From assembly GCA_963281255.1 (NCBI GenBank), contig OY725492.1, forward strand, positions 1,530,213-1,594,212: a DNA stretch of 64,000 bases, read 5' to 3'. Under the pieces are notes generated by a model. That model was not told the DNA's origin and did not search any database. It saw nothing but the letters and a program-made list of their open reading frames with translations. Position numbers and translations under genes: made by a program. Source of the DNA: Aphrocallistes beatrix (taxonomy: Eukaryota; Porifera; Hexactinellida; Sceptrulophora; Aphrocallistidae). Shown here in pieces: positions 20,770 to 32,489 of this stretch (position 1 is the first letter of the stretch; each line of letters opens with the position of its first letter).

Positions 20770-20855
20770 GTACGAATTGTCGCGGTACGAATTGTCGTTG
20801 GTGCGAACTGTCGGGTGTGAATTGTCGTGGTGCGAATTGTCAGTGTTCCCTTTCA
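20770..20855. repeat. MULE right terminal repeat (GAATTGTCG words)
   Basis: Five units of (G)TACGAATTGTCG / GTGCGAATTGTC. They are the reverse complement of the words at 4948-5012 and lie 80 bp after the MULE stop codon. Confidence 0.65.
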
Positions 20856-20962
20856 CCTACGAAAGAAACAATCACAACTCCAAGACTTGAACTTTTGGCC
20901 GTACTTATAGGAATTCATTCACTGAACTTTGTTCGAAAGGAACTTTTTGCAGATCACTTAAA
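20850..20962 (+). pseudogene. BEL/Pao retrotransposon fragment (RNase H region)
   Basis: About 35 codons: ETITTPRLELLAVLIGIHSL NFVRKEL (split here), matching the conserved 'lTiPRLELlaa' block of BEL/Pao polyproteins. No other part of the element is visible. Confidence 0.65.
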
Positions 20963-20969
20963 TATAATT

Positions 20970-21465
20970 GTGAACAGATTCGCAATGCGTTTTGAATCGA
21001 AAGATTTCCAGGATGGAATGGTTCCCTAAAAAAAGAATGATAAACATCACTTCAATTGCACCCGAGCGTTTGCAACAACGAGTCAACGAAAGCTCTTTTC
21101 ATTGATGAAAGTTGAGACTTGTAGTATCTGTGTGTGCTTGAAGTATTCACTTTTCATACAGGCATTAGTATTTCTGAACAAATTAAAGAATCCCTTTGAT
21201 TCATATATAATATCAACTCGGTTAGTACGTATGTATGTATAGCACGTAACTAACAGCAGAAAAGTATAGCAACACAAGAAAGATTATTGCAGGACTAATC
21301 AAAGGTCCATGCTTGAATGAAAAATATTATTTCAACAAAATAGATGTGTAGCAATAATAAATAATATGGAGAACATGGTATTGTTGTATGTCTCCTCTAC
21401 AAACTAAAGATAATCACCACACAAATGTACGTATGTTTGAAAATTGCGTGGAAAAGAATACGTAA
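20970..21465. other. No recognisable gene
   Basis: ACTCGGTTAGTACGTATGTA (21218) is a fragment of the MITE at 32490-32679. The rest gives no supported feature. Confidence 0.4.
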
Positions 21466-21469
21466 TATC

Positions 21470-23409
21470 AAAACACTACCAAAACAACGAGATTCCAAGG
21501 GTAAGTGATTTCTTAAGACTTAAGTAATCTAAATATTCTAGAATCATGCATACACTCAAGTTTGTTAGAAAGAATTGCCTGAATTTAAAAGACTACGAAA
21601 AAGTGTTTATCTTCTCCCAATTTAGTGAATGTAATCCTCGTTACTCCAAAAACATAGGCATAAGAACCTTATTTAATTTGGATAAATAGAATTTATTCAA
21701 ACGTGCCCCAAATTACAAGTACAAACATCGAAAGCCTGCTGGCTATCAGCTTGGATAGGAAAAATTATGATTTGGGCCTTAAGGTTTCCCATGAGTCAAC
21801 TTCAGTCGGATAGTTAGCTCACAACATGGAAAATAACATTGTGAGAACCAAACTGTTGAGTTCTTGAAATTCATCAATGATGTTTGGAAAAAGTTCAATG
21901 TGAATTGGGTAGGGAAGAATAGTACGTACCCTTAGCAGAAAGTTTAAAACTTTTATTCTGGCTCTTCCCGTACAAATCTTATTCATTTGGCATGTGCTAC
22001 TATGGAACTAGAACATTGTACACTTTTGAGGCATTTTGCACATGCAGTACGTCACGGTGAGACATTCTTCAAGTTTTTTTCACTGTATTCAACTGTTCAT
22101 TATCTAACAAAGTTAAGACCTCTAGTATATAATGCACTACCGTAGTATTGAAACTTGTTTATTTAGTCAATTTCATCATGCTGTAGAGGTCCGAAATGTG
22201 TGACTATATCCTATTGGAAGGCCAGAGTGTGTGATTTTCCTTATTACTCGTAGAAGTATATTGTTCCCTTATGACGTCTCAGGTCAAGTCTGTCTCTCAA
22301 GCAAAGTCAAGTCTGTCTCAAGCTAAGTCAAGCCATAGTCTGATATTAAGAAGTAGAAGTTCGTCTCATTAGTATTTCTCTAACTCCAATGTTTATTTTG
22401 TATTTATGAGCTTATATTAGTATATAGGGGAATCCAAAAGTGTTCGTCCCAAATCTGTATCTCAAATGATAGTGAAAATAGGATATTTTCAATTTGTCCA
22501 TTGTATTCCTTAGGGGATCAGCTTCCAATTTGTATATTGGTTTATTTTAAAAGGACAATTATTGTGTCCTACATTATATTTTCGTTCATCGGTTTAGGGT
22601 AGTATCGAAAAGTTGGAATCTTCCCATTGAAAATGGCTTAAAACTAAATTTGGACAATAAAAGTTGTGAAAATCGTAGAATATGGTCATTAAAAGATTAA
22701 ATAATTAAGAACCAATGTGAAAAAGTAAACAGGTGTTCAATAGTATTTCTGGTAATGAAAAAATATCATGCCACTTTTAGTAGATTTTTGGCTAATTTTC
22801 GACACTTAAAAAGTGGGACAAAAATGGTAGTAAACCACTTCAAAACACAAATATTCCCTCAGCCTAAAACTAGAATACTTCAGATAATTCAATTTATATG
22901 TTATTTTATACGTAGAATTCGATGACGGGATCAGTTTTAATCTAAATTTGCTCAGAACTGAAATATATCAAAGGGAACCCCAAAAATCACGTTCAAAGGC
23001 AGTGCCCTAAACCGATGCACAAAAATCTAATATAGGAATCACAATGATTGTCCTTTTAAAATAAACCAATATACAAATTGGAAGCTGATCCCCTAAGGAA
23101 TACAATGGACAAATTGAAAATATCCTATTTTCACTATCATTCGAGATACAGATTTAGGACGAGAACTTTTGGAATGCCCTATATGTATGTCATATTTGTT
23201 TTCTCCAGAATAAAAATAATTACAAAGATCAAATATGTCTTGGTTCTTTGACAATTAATTGTAATATTTGTGAGTGGGGTCACTTTAAATGCTTCATTAA
23301 TCATATACTGTATAACGTATAAAGGATGAATGTAAATTTGAATATACAACAAATCCCTGGTCCAACAAAAATAGTGACTGCCATTGCCTTATGTATAGAA
23401 TGCTATGAT
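21470..23409 (+). mobile_element. P-like element relic, 5'-truncated copy
   Basis: Nearly collinear with 44800-46333: GAGTTCTTGAAATTCATCAA, ATTCATTTGGCATGTGCTAC and GGCCAGAGTGTGTGATT are shared. The right terminal repeat GTGACTGCCATTGCCTTATG runs to ...GAATGCTATG (23409). The left end with the THAP-like start is missing. It contains its own insertion (22425-23181), absent from the other copy, and lacks the 230-bp block at 45130-45360. Confidence 0.75.
22425..23181. mobile_element. 757-bp inverted-repeat element, TA target site
   Basis: Arms of about 175 bp (22425-22600 and 23007-23181) are reverse complements, with outer ends TAGGGGAATCCAAAAG and CTTTTGGAATGCCCTA, each flanked by TA. The related P-like copy at 46100-46135 reads straight through this point and supplies the empty site. 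No transposase frame inside. Confidence 0.85.
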
Positions 23410-23477
23410 TGAGTCAACTAGCGATACTGGGATCAATATTGACACATCTGAGCTGGAATGGTATAAAATCCAGCATG

Positions 23478-23578
23478 CTGCACAAAGCGTCTGACTGTTA
23501 AACGTCTTTTTAGCGAGGCAGGGATCATTTTGACAAAGCTACGTAGAAGAATGGAGGAAAGTCGCGGGTTTCATGTAT
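23478..23578 (+). pseudogene. hAT C-terminal dimerisation fragment
   Basis: It reads RLFSEAGIILTKLRRRMEES, nearly identical in the core to the hAT at 34650-34710 (RLFSEAGLILTKLRRRLDSG). It is a short orphan of a second copy. Confidence 0.75.
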
Positions 23579-24076
23579 AGTAATACAATCGACTCTGCTT
23601 AATACCGTCACATCGGTCTGAGGACATTTTGCCCCGATTAAGCGGAGAACCCTATTAACCGAAATATTTTGTATGAGCTTCTATGTGTGAGAGCCAAGGC
23701 AGTCAGAAGTGGGGCAGCTGGGGAGACCCCTGTCAATTGACAAGTTTTCGATCTTGACCGTAATCAATATGTGTATGATGACTTAATTAATTAGCTGGAA
23801 ATCCGACAGTATATATCAGCTACTCGAGATATGTTTATTAATAACTGTTTGGGTGGTCTAGCATGAGTGCGCATGTAATATGTATACAGGGTGGCTCATA
23901 AGTTCTGTGACATTTTTTCATACCCATTAATTTTAATTTTGATTTGGATAATAAGACAGTAAATAAAATTTATTTTATCACTAGATATTCAACTTCAGTT
24001 TTTCATTAGTAATTTTCACATAAAATTCCATTTTAGTATTGTGTAGCTAATGGAGCGTGATCGATATCACAGCGTG

Positions 24077-24418
24077 CCAAATTAGTGAATTTTTCAATCT
24101 CTTGTCCCAGATGTGAAACCTATGTAATTTGTTTCTCTTATATGTGTATATTCATATGCTTAATTCCAAAAAATATAGTATCTTGCAAAATCTTGATTTT
24201 CACACCCCTTTGTCTGTATGACATGAGAAAATTCAAAAAAGTTTTTTTGCTTTTTAACTTTGCGTATGTTGTATTAGACTCGTAAATTTATGACAAGGAA
24301 CAGAGAAATCTACCTTATGCGGTCGTATTTATTCATAAATGATTCAATAACCAATATTAATTGATAATATGGCACCATCCGACCCAAATTTGGCGATTTC
24401 CCTCTTGGATCAGCTATT
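24077..24418 (+). repeat. Left 342-bp terminal inverted repeat
   Basis: It pairs with 29929-30267 over its full length, with few mismatches and small indels. It ends at ...CTCTTGGATCAGCTAT. Confidence 0.9.
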
Positions 24419-24673
24419 TCTCCTGATAGACCCCATCACTAGTTAATATTCTGACTTAATCGGCCAATTTCCCTTCCATTGACACTTATTTCTCTTTGAA
24501 ACAACTGTGAAACATTTGGTAAGGTCAGACTATAGGAAAAAGTTTACTGTCGTTCAGAGAGGCCAATGATTTTTATCATAATTTGTTCTAAAAAAATTCG
24601 TTTTACGAACTACTACATTAGTAGTCAGGGGCGGCGCCAGCTTTATCATTATGTGTTGTGTATGGGTCGCAGC

Positions 24674-27058
24674 TAGGGTTTGGAATTATCCGTCTTTCAC
24701 AAATATCCGGATACCGAATACTTTTTCATCAGAGTATCCGGATATCCGGATATCCGCCTACAAATAATACCTCTGTCTTTCACATGTATTACCTAAGATA
24801 ATTGACTAATTCAACGAACATTAATTATTTATCTAAACGAATGACAAAATAAGTAATGATGTGTAATATATTAGTCTAATTCTTTTGATTCTTGAAATAA
24901 CTTCTGATGAAACATAAACTATCTAAAGTATCATCAGCTAATCTAGATCGTATTTTTGTTATGAAGAGACCAGCAGCCGAAAACGCTCTTTCAGACTCCA
25001 TGCTAGTTGGAGGTATTGTGTCCAAAGCTTCCGAGACTAAGGTGAGATTTTTTGACTTTGTACCTTTCTTTCTGAAGAGATCCAACTCATCACTTATAAT
25101 TTGATCTAATGTCTGAGTGGGAATCTTGTCGTTTGTGGTAGTTGTTGATTCGCGAATAGCACTTTCAAGTTCAACCAGCATTAGGTTAGTAGGTTGCATG
25201 AGACCTGGGCTTGTGAAGTTGTGTACAATTTCACAAGGAGCTTCTTGACCAGCATTACTCTCCTCGAATATCCCTTCAACGTTTATGAATTGCGATTCAG
25301 TATCTGAAAATTCGCTAGGAAATAATCTCTTAATAGTTGAGACAAGGGTGGAATTGTTTGTCTGTACTCCAGATATTCCACTTGGGTTAAGAAGAAAACG
25401 ATATATATTCACAATATTATTTTGTCTTCGTTCGAGAAAGCGCTTCTCTACAGCCGATTTCAGATCTTGACAGAATGAAATTGACGAATTTTTATCAAAC
25501 TGATCCATCAAAAATCGGTATACCCCTTCAGCTGAGAGCAAAGTTGCATCTCTACGACTTAAGGCACAAACAGCTATCTCAATTGGTTTTAGGCATCGAC
25601 AAATATGATCAAGAATCTCCCAATCAATTGAGTCCATCTTCTCTGTAGCTGCAATATCGATCAATGCTTTGCTTATAGGTTTTTTAAGAGATATGAATCT
25701 ATCTATCATTGCTAGCAGACTGTTCCAACGAGTTTTGCAATCAAGAAGGAGAGATAACTCTTTGCCATTCTCTTCTCTCACATATTTCTGGAGGATTGAA
25801 TTCTTAACCGGTGATCTTTTGAAGAGACGCACAATTCTCCGAACCTTAGAAATTACTTCCTCTATCCATTCTCTAAGTAATGGAGGTGGAATACTATAAT
25901 CAATACCGCCATCTAAATCAGTAATGGCATCATCACTGAATTCCTCTTCATCAAGGGGCATCTTTTCAATAAAGCTTGAGGTAGGTGAATATAAAAAATC
26001 ACAAACGGCTAAATGAATCCCGTGTGCATAACAAAGCTGTTGTTCTGGTTCGATCAGTTTACCATACTTAACCATAACTGAGGCTCCATCATTAACAGTT
26101 GCTACAATATGTTTGCTTAGAACTAAACCATATTCCAAAAGTTTATGGCTAACCATCTCAACTACTTTCTCAGCTGGCATACTTCCTGATATCCTTTGCA
26201 TACCCAAATTCCAAAAACATTCTTTGGTATGCAAATTAATATTCATAAATCTGCGATTATGACATGAAGTATACTCATCTAATGAAATACTGAATCTTGT
26301 TCCTTTGAGAAGTAATCCTGATATTTGTCTTGACAAATTTTCTTTAATACTTTTGCTGAAGGAAATGACAAGTCTTGCTGCAGTTTTCGGGCACAAAGGT
26401 GGGCTATATCCTTTTTCATTCAAAGATCTCCTAATGAATTGACTTCTTACTATTCCATGGAAGCTAAATCCATCCTCCGCAGTAAGTCTAGAGATCATTT
26501 CTGCTAAAGACTCCTTCTTGGTATAATACTGTAGAATTTCTGATTGATTATTACATTTCTTCTTTGCCGTTTCTGGGAACTCATTAAAACAAATTTTGTG
26601 CTTCTAGCGGCAATGATTTCGCATAGCACTAGTACAACCGCCCTTACAACAAATTTGTGTATTACATATATTGCATGTTGCTAAATCGCCCTGTCGTGAA
26701 AAATGTTGCCAAACTTCAGATTTCTTTACTTGAATTGTGGACATGTAGAATATAATTGGAGGAAATATTTTGATAATATACTACTTATAGTCATCTTGTA
26801 GCTGATAGAATCAGACAGATAGTCGAGTAGTATGTATAGAAATGTGTTATAGCAAAACAATCATTGTTATTGGTATTATGCTTGAAGCTTGTCAACAGCA
26901 ACGAATCTATATTTGTATCAGATTTGTTATAACGATTTTAAACGAATCAATTGTATGAATCCGGATATCCGTCAGGCTAATATCCGGATAGCGGATAATT
27001 TGTATGGTTTAGGTAACCGGATAGTATCCGGATATTACTATCCGGATTCCAAACCCTA
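24674..27058 (-). mobile_element. Complete 2,385-bp hAT transposon
   Basis: The terminal repeats TAGGGTTTGGAATTATCCG and CGGATTCCAAACCCTA are flanked by a perfect 8-bp duplication, GTCGCAGC (24666-24673, 27059-27066). Both subterminal regions are packed with ATCCGGATA words, probably transposase binding sites. It encodes one hAT transposase on the minus strand with a single nonsense codon. Confidence 0.95.
24876..26744 (-). pseudogene. hAT transposase, full length with one TAG
   Basis: A 623-codon frame starts at ATG 26744 (MSTIQVKKSEVWQHFSRQGD). A BED zinc finger (C-x2-C at residues 24-27, His 44 and His 49) is cut by TAG at codon 47 (26604-26606). The rest is open to 24876. Catalytic blocks: FSISLDEYTSCHNRRFMNIN (first Asp), VATVNDGASVMVKYGK (second Asp), LCYAHGIHLAVCD (C-x2-H), and near the C-terminus the dimerisation block PPTSMESERAFSAAGLFITK. 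One base substitution accounts for the only damage, so this is the least decayed transposase in the window. An uninterrupted product from Met 26498 (540 aa) would lack the BED finger. Confidence 0.85.
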
Positions 27059-27519
27059 GTCGCAGCATAAGGAAAATCTCATATAATAATTATTATGCTA
27101 TGTTCCATGCACCCCTTCAGGGGCAGCAGGAATTGAATCAGGGGTCGCAGCTGCGCCCCCTGCGCCCCCTCTAACGCCGCCACTGTTAGTAGTTATAATT
27201 ATTTCAATGCACTGGTTTACGATTTTCGTGATTCTTGAGGTCCATTATTAATAGAATTATAAAATAACGTGGCAATTAATATCCAATATGCAGCCACCAT
27301 TTCAGATTGGTTGTAATTAATTAACGGTTGACAAATTGTTTATAGTATTTTCCATTTATAATCTATAACCGTAAAATGAGATATGTAGTGGTTTTCTGGG
27401 TAATTGGATTCAACTAATTACTACGTAGTAGATAGTAAATACGTATACCTAGTATATATAGCACTATGTAGTGGAGTAAATCTTAATATAATATTATAAC
27501 ATCTACTTTCTACTATTAC

Positions 27520-29758
27520 ATGGCGTCCAAAACAGCTTCAAAAGTCCAAGAATGTTCTCGTGAACATTACGAAAATTTAGGGAGGGTATGCAGAAGGTGT
27601 TGCATCAAATGCATCGCAGCTGACTCAAGAAGTAAGAATCATGGCAGAAACTTAACTGCAGATGTTATCTCAATGTATTCAAAGCATTGGGATCCAAATA
27701 TCGTCTTCGATTTTCAAGAACAAATGCGATATCCTCGTGCTATATGTGATAAGTGCAGAACACAACTCAAGCGATTTGATAATCCAAAATCATTTTCCAA
27801 GCAATTCCGATTTACAAAATGGCCTAGAAATGGAAAGATCTGTACTCCTGATAATTGTCCAGTATGTTATGAGGCAGCAAGGCATATCGGTCAAGTAAGT
27901 TATTAATATAATTAAATATTTCTACTCTGTTCAATAATTTATTCTCAATAATTACTTACGTATCTAGGAAATAAGATACAATCCCGACACTCCAGATAAA
28001 TCAAAACCAAAAAGGCTAATATTTAACCGCTGCGGTTTGTGCTTGCAAAAGATCGGAAAAGGGCTCCCTCATCGATGTCGATTGGCACAGCAATCTGCAA
28101 AAATTGCACTATCTTCGACTGATAATTTTATCAGCCGTACCCAGAAGAGAGAGCTGGTAGGAATGCTGATCAAAATTGCTGAAGAGGCAGATGCGTTTGA
28201 TATTCTGGCCGAAGAAGTAAGAATGCGTACAAACGAGGTTCCAGTAACATCTGCTATAATTATAGACGAAAATGTCCTCCCATCGATAAAAGTAAGCAAT
28301 TAGTTGACTGTTACCTCCACACTTTAATACAACTTAATTGTATTTTGTTATTGTTTAGGCTAATACCGGTGGAAAAGCTGGGCAGTCTATTAGATCCCTC
28401 CGTGAGATATATTCACAATTGAAGAATTGTAATATTTCAGTTCCTAATGTAAGGTGCTTAGAAACTCGTAGGAGGGAAATAATAGATCCGTTATTTGCAT
28501 GGGAGCTTGCAGTATTCGAAGAAGGTACCAAAAAGAATCGATCTGAAGTTGAACATTCTCTTGCATACTGTAAATCTATTGTTGAAATTGATTCACTAGT
28601 AAGGCAAGTAAATGATTATGACAGCTCCCATCCTCTTAGATGCAAATTAGGGTTGGATAAAGGACAAGGGTTTCTTAAACTCACTGCTCAGTATATGGAA
28701 ATCGCATATAACTCAATAAAAACAACCTTGATTTTAGCTGCCAGTCCATGCATAGAAACACACAACAATTTATTCAAGGTTCTCCAGAAAGTTTTTCCGA
28801 ACAAATGCTTTAATGACATTCCTTCCACAACATTTTTCTTATCATGTGATCTCAAGGTCCAAGCCATGGCAGCAGGTAGTATACATTTTATCTACATGTG
28901 TTCCCTTGCACTCGGTATATTTATTAAATTCTTAGGTATAAAACAAGCAAGTGCTGCACAACCATGTCCTATGTGTACTTGGACGAGAACTAAAGGTTTT
29001 GAAGACGAAGTTACAGAATATCGGAATTATGACCAGGCCGTAGAGATTGTCACTAATAACGATTCAAATTCCAAAGGTAGGAAAATGTTTTTCACTAGTG
29101 AGTGTAACTACCAATTTTGCTTTAACAAATACGTACTATGCATCATTTAGGCTATGAAGATTTTCCCTTATTTGAAGTAGACTTTTTCCACTTCTTCTGT
29201 TTTCCAGTCCTACACATTCTTTTGATGGTAAACAATATTCTTGAGAAAATATCATCTGATATAGGTATTTCAATTTTTGAGACATTCCAGAAGTCACTCC
29301 ACACTGACTATGGTATAAAATGGCAATCATACCATGGAATCAGCTTGGAAGGAAATGATTGTAGAAAACTTCTGAGAATTACCAATGACATTACATGGCC
29401 TGAACAAACACCCGCTTCTTCCATCGACGTACTGGTAAAGTTAGATTCCATCGTAACAATATGTTTTTCTTCTAATGAACCAGATAAAATTGCTGCACAC
29501 AATGCAGTCTGTGAATTTAAAACTGCTTGGATTCTGACAGGATGGCCAGTAACATTAAAATCACACTATATAACTTCACATTTATTGGACAAGATTGAAA
29601 TGCTGGAGGAAGGAGAGGGTTTAGGGGTATGGTCTGAAACTGCGTGTGAAAGTTCTCATTCTGCCTTCCGTGATACATACACTAGATTTAAAGGGCAAGA
29701 AAGTGATTTAATGAAAGCTTGTTGTGAATATAACTCTATGCGTTTGAAATTGTATTAA
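27520..29758 (+). CDS. Transposon protein with RAG1-N-terminus-like zinc motifs, four exons
   Basis: Exons 27520-27894, 27968-28291, 28359-29097 (or 29076) and 29151-29758, joined by GT-AG introns of about 50-75 bp; about 680 aa. Exon 1 has CRRCCIKC (24-31), ICDKC (75-79) and C-x4-C-x2-C (108-116), with spacing and context (YPRAICDKCRTQL, DNCPVCYEAAR) like the zinc region at the N-terminus of RAG1. Exon 2 adds CGLC...HRC (147-162). Exon 3 has LSCDLKVQAMA (Asp about 397) and PCPMCTW (about 436). Exon 4 has LLMVNNIL, LEGNDCRKLLR, SHYITSHLL and SETACESSHSAF (about 640), a pattern common to uncharacterised invertebrate transposon proteins. No Transib/RAG1 core is apparent. All exons are intact. 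The role as transposase is inferred from position inside the TIRs. Confidence 0.7.
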
Positions 29759-29928
29759 TATTATCTCTGATACTTGTATCATATGTATGTATTATTTACT
29801 TTATAATAGATAATGGTAGTAATAAACAGTGAACGATACTTTATATTAGCAAGGTTGTAGTTAAGAGAGGGCTTGGGACCCCCAGAAATTACATAAACTA
29901 AGTATATTTACATATACCTCCCCAATAT

Positions 29929-30267
29929 AGCTGATCCAAGAGAGAAATCGCCAAATTTGGGTCGGATGGTGCCATATTATCCATTAATATTGATTAATGA
30001 ATCATTTAAGAATAAATACGACAGCATAAGGTAGATTTCGCTATTCCTTGTCATAAATTTACAAGTATAATACAACATACGCAAAAGTTAAAAAGCAAAA
30101 AAATTTTTTGAATTTATTTATGTCATACAGACAATGGGGTGTGAAAATCAAGATTTTGCAAGATAATATATTTTTTGGAATTAAGCATATGAATATACAC
30201 ATATAAGAGAAACAAATTAGATAGATTTCACATCTGGGACAAGAGATTCAAAAATTCACTAATTTGG
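29929..30267 (-). repeat. Right 339-bp terminal inverted repeat
   Basis: The reverse complement of 24077-24418. It ends AAATTCACTAATTTGG next to the CACACTGTG target copy. Confidence 0.9.
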
Positions 30268-31419
30268 CACACTGTGCGATGTGCTGTAGTTGGATTATTT
30301 CAAGCGGGGTATAAACCGAAGGAAATTTCCAAAATGCTCAAAATGCCCAGGGGAAGAAGAATGTTTGTTGTTAGGGCCATTAAGAGATATCTGGAGACTG
30401 GAAATGTTGAGGATAGGGCCAGGAGTGGACGTCCGTGTACTGTTGTGACCCCAAAGGTGCGGAAGACAGTGCGGGAACAAATTCGAAGAAATCCCCGGCG
30501 ATCTATGCGTAAAATGGCATCAGTCATTAAAATATCTCGCCGATCTGTTCAAAGGATCGTTAGGGACCATTTAGGAATGAAATCATTCAAAAGGAAGAAG
30601 GTGCACTTCCTTACTGACAAGATCAAGGGAAAGAGACTGGTTAAGAGCAAGGGTCTGTTAAAGCGGCACACTATTCATGGAATGAACAACATTCTTTTTT
30701 CAGACGAGAAATTATTCACGATAGAAGAAGCTAGTAATGCTCAAAATGACAGAATAATATCATCTAGTGCTCATTCAATCCCAGAAGAGTTGCATTACGT
30801 TGCGAGAGTTCAGAAACCACTCTCTGTCATGGTTTGGGCTGGGGTTTCGGGCATTGGTCGGACATCCCTGGTTTTTGTTCCGCCAGGAGCTAAAATCAAT
30901 TCAATCTCGTATCGCGAGCTTATATTAGAGCCTGTACTGAAAGATCTAAGCCAGTCCATGTTCTCTGGGAATCCTTTTTTATTTCAACAGGATGGTGCAC
31001 CTGCCCACACCTCGAAACTCACCCAGGCATGGTTAAAGGAGAATATCCCCGATTTTATTACCAAAGAGGAATGGGCCCCCCTACAGCCCCGATTTGAATC
31101 CAATGGATTACTCGATCCGGTCTATTTTGGAGACAAAGGCTTGTGCTAAAACCCACACAAATATAGAGTCTCTTAAGGCGTCGTTGAGGAGAGAATGGGA
31201 TAAAATACCTCAGGAAACACTGCTGCTGCAGTAGAGGCCTTCCCTCGTAGATTAAATGCTGTAATTCAGAAGAAAGGAGGGTATATAGAATAGTTATTCT
31301 TTCTAGCATATTATTAGCAAAACATGTAAGTCTAGTGCAAATAGCAAGTAGGACCAGTGTATTTTAAATATATAAATGGGTTAATATAAATGTCACAGAA
31401 CTTATGAGCCACCCTGTAT

Positions 31420-31635
31420 ACCTATATTTACGCCATCTGCATTTCAGTTTTATTAAATTCCAAAATAGCAGTGGAGGTTTCCACCCTTTAGTAAATAAAA
31501 ACCCTTTTGCCCAGTGCTTCATCGAATCAATAGCATTTCATCCTGTATTTCTTTCCACTGACTTAGTGTACTTCTAATTAGTAAAGGCTTATTGACTTTC
31601 ATTATTTTATTTAGTAGCTTCTGTCTAATGCTTAC
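31420..31635. other. Spacer between the Tc1/mariner end and the TTF-hAT
   Basis: No open frame or repeat recognised. Confidence 0.4.
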
Positions 31636-32194
31636 TACATCAGTTAGTACTAGTCAACAATCTACATCAGTGATTGGTGATAAGCCAAACCAACCATCTG
31701 GGCTCAATTTTCCCCAGAGAGCATTTGGCAAGACTTCAGTGGTAAAGCGGTCTTTTCAGGCTCAACAATGTTCTTGCCTACCAAAATAATAAACTGCAGT
31801 CTGCTCATAATTTAGAGCAGACATTTTTTTCCACGGGTTTTTCAAATTGGAAAGATGCCACTGCCAAATTGATGAAACACGAGGGCAGCCGTTGCCACAA
31901 AGATGCTATATTAGACACAATGACAATTTCTACGACAATTGATGTTGGCGAGAGAGACGATAATGTTTCCTCAAGTTACTATCCAATGCTCGCTTCCTCT
32001 CAAGGCAAGGCCTTGCCTTTCGTGGTGATGGGAATGAACAAGATTCAAATTTTACTAGGCTGATTTGTCTCCGTTCTGAAGATAATCCTAAACTTGTTGA
32101 CTGGATAACAGGGTTGCCGTGGGAATGGGAATCTGTGGGTATTCCCATATGGGATGGGAATGGGAATGACTTTAAGCCTATGGGTATTCCCACA

Positions 32195-32302
32195 TGTGGG
32201 TTCTGTGGGTTTATGTGGGTTTTTCTGTGGGTTTCTGTGGGTATTTCTGTGGGTTTTTGTGGGTATTTCTGTGGGTTTCTGTGGGTTTTCCTTTTGGTTT
32301 CG
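32195..32302. repeat. Subterminal tandem array, left side (TTTCTGTGGGTATTTC)
   Basis: GTGGGTTTCTGTGGGTATTT units of 9-22 bp, six or more copies, G-rich on the plus strand. Confidence 0.9.
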
Positions 32303-32489
32303 TAGGCATCTGTCGGGATTCAGTGTGAAATCCTACTTATACCTATATAATCTCATTGTAAACATAATCTCGTAGTCTAGTATAATATTATATTCGTACT
32401 ATTTGTGTATTTTTCCCCGACCATGATTACCTTAATTGGTATACCTATACTATTATTGTGACTGTTTTCTTGAAATTTGATTATTTATA

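Larger units (their letters stand above)
24626..27185. mobile_element. hAT-type non-autonomous element, itself invaded by a hAT
   Basis: The ends CAGGGGCGGCGCCAGC and AACGCCGCCACTG are flanked by a perfect 8-bp duplication, TTAGTAGT (24618-24625, 27186-27193). Without the inner hAT it is about 170 bp: GC-rich ends around a short AT core. It is related to the ends at 13240-13321 and 63763. Confidence 0.9.
24077..30267 (+). mobile_element. Large transposon with 340-bp terminal inverted repeats and a RAG1-N-like gene
   Basis: The arms 24077-24418 and 29929-30267 are reverse complements, starting CCAAATTAGTGAATTTTT. It inserted into codons of the DD37D transposase. The flanks CACAGCGTG and CACACTGTG are an imperfect 9-bp target duplication (7 of 9). 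Without the nested hAT pair (24626-27193) it is about 3.6 kb and carries one intron-bearing gene at 27520-29758. The structure (long TIRs, 9-bp duplication, N-terminal zinc motifs, unfamiliar catalytic part) fits none of the commonest superfamilies. The nearest match that I know is the N-RAG-TP group of invertebrate transposons. Confidence 0.8.
24050..31293 (+). pseudogene. DD37D transposase, interrupted after codon 9
   Basis: The gene starts at ATG 24050 (MERDRYHSV), is interrupted by the 24077-30267 element and resumes at 30277 (RCAVVGLFQAGYKPKEISKM). Domain order: two HTH units with an intervening basic stretch, then LFSDEKLF (first Asp), FQQDGAPAHTS (second Asp) and, in the shifted frame, SPDLNPMDY (third Asp). 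Counting 37 residues between the second and third Asp puts it in the DD37D/maT type, not Tc1 DD34E. One extra C in the run at 31076-31081 shifts the frame. A second shift near 31230 precedes the conserved end (RRLNAVIQKKGGYIE, stop at 31293). Confidence 0.85.
23887..31416 (+). mobile_element. Tc1/mariner-superfamily (DD37D) element, split by a nested transposon
   Basis: The terminal repeats CAGGGTGGCTCATAAGTTCT (left) and its exact complement (right, ending 31416) are each flanked by TA. Without the nested 6.2-kb insertion the element is about 1.33 kb, normal for the superfamily. It contains a transposase split after its ninth codon. A decayed third copy of the terminus lies at about 62390-62412. 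Confidence 0.95.

Noticed and set aside
24907-25899. Plus-strand frames opposite the hAT transposase
   Set aside because: Shadows of the minus-strand transposase frame.
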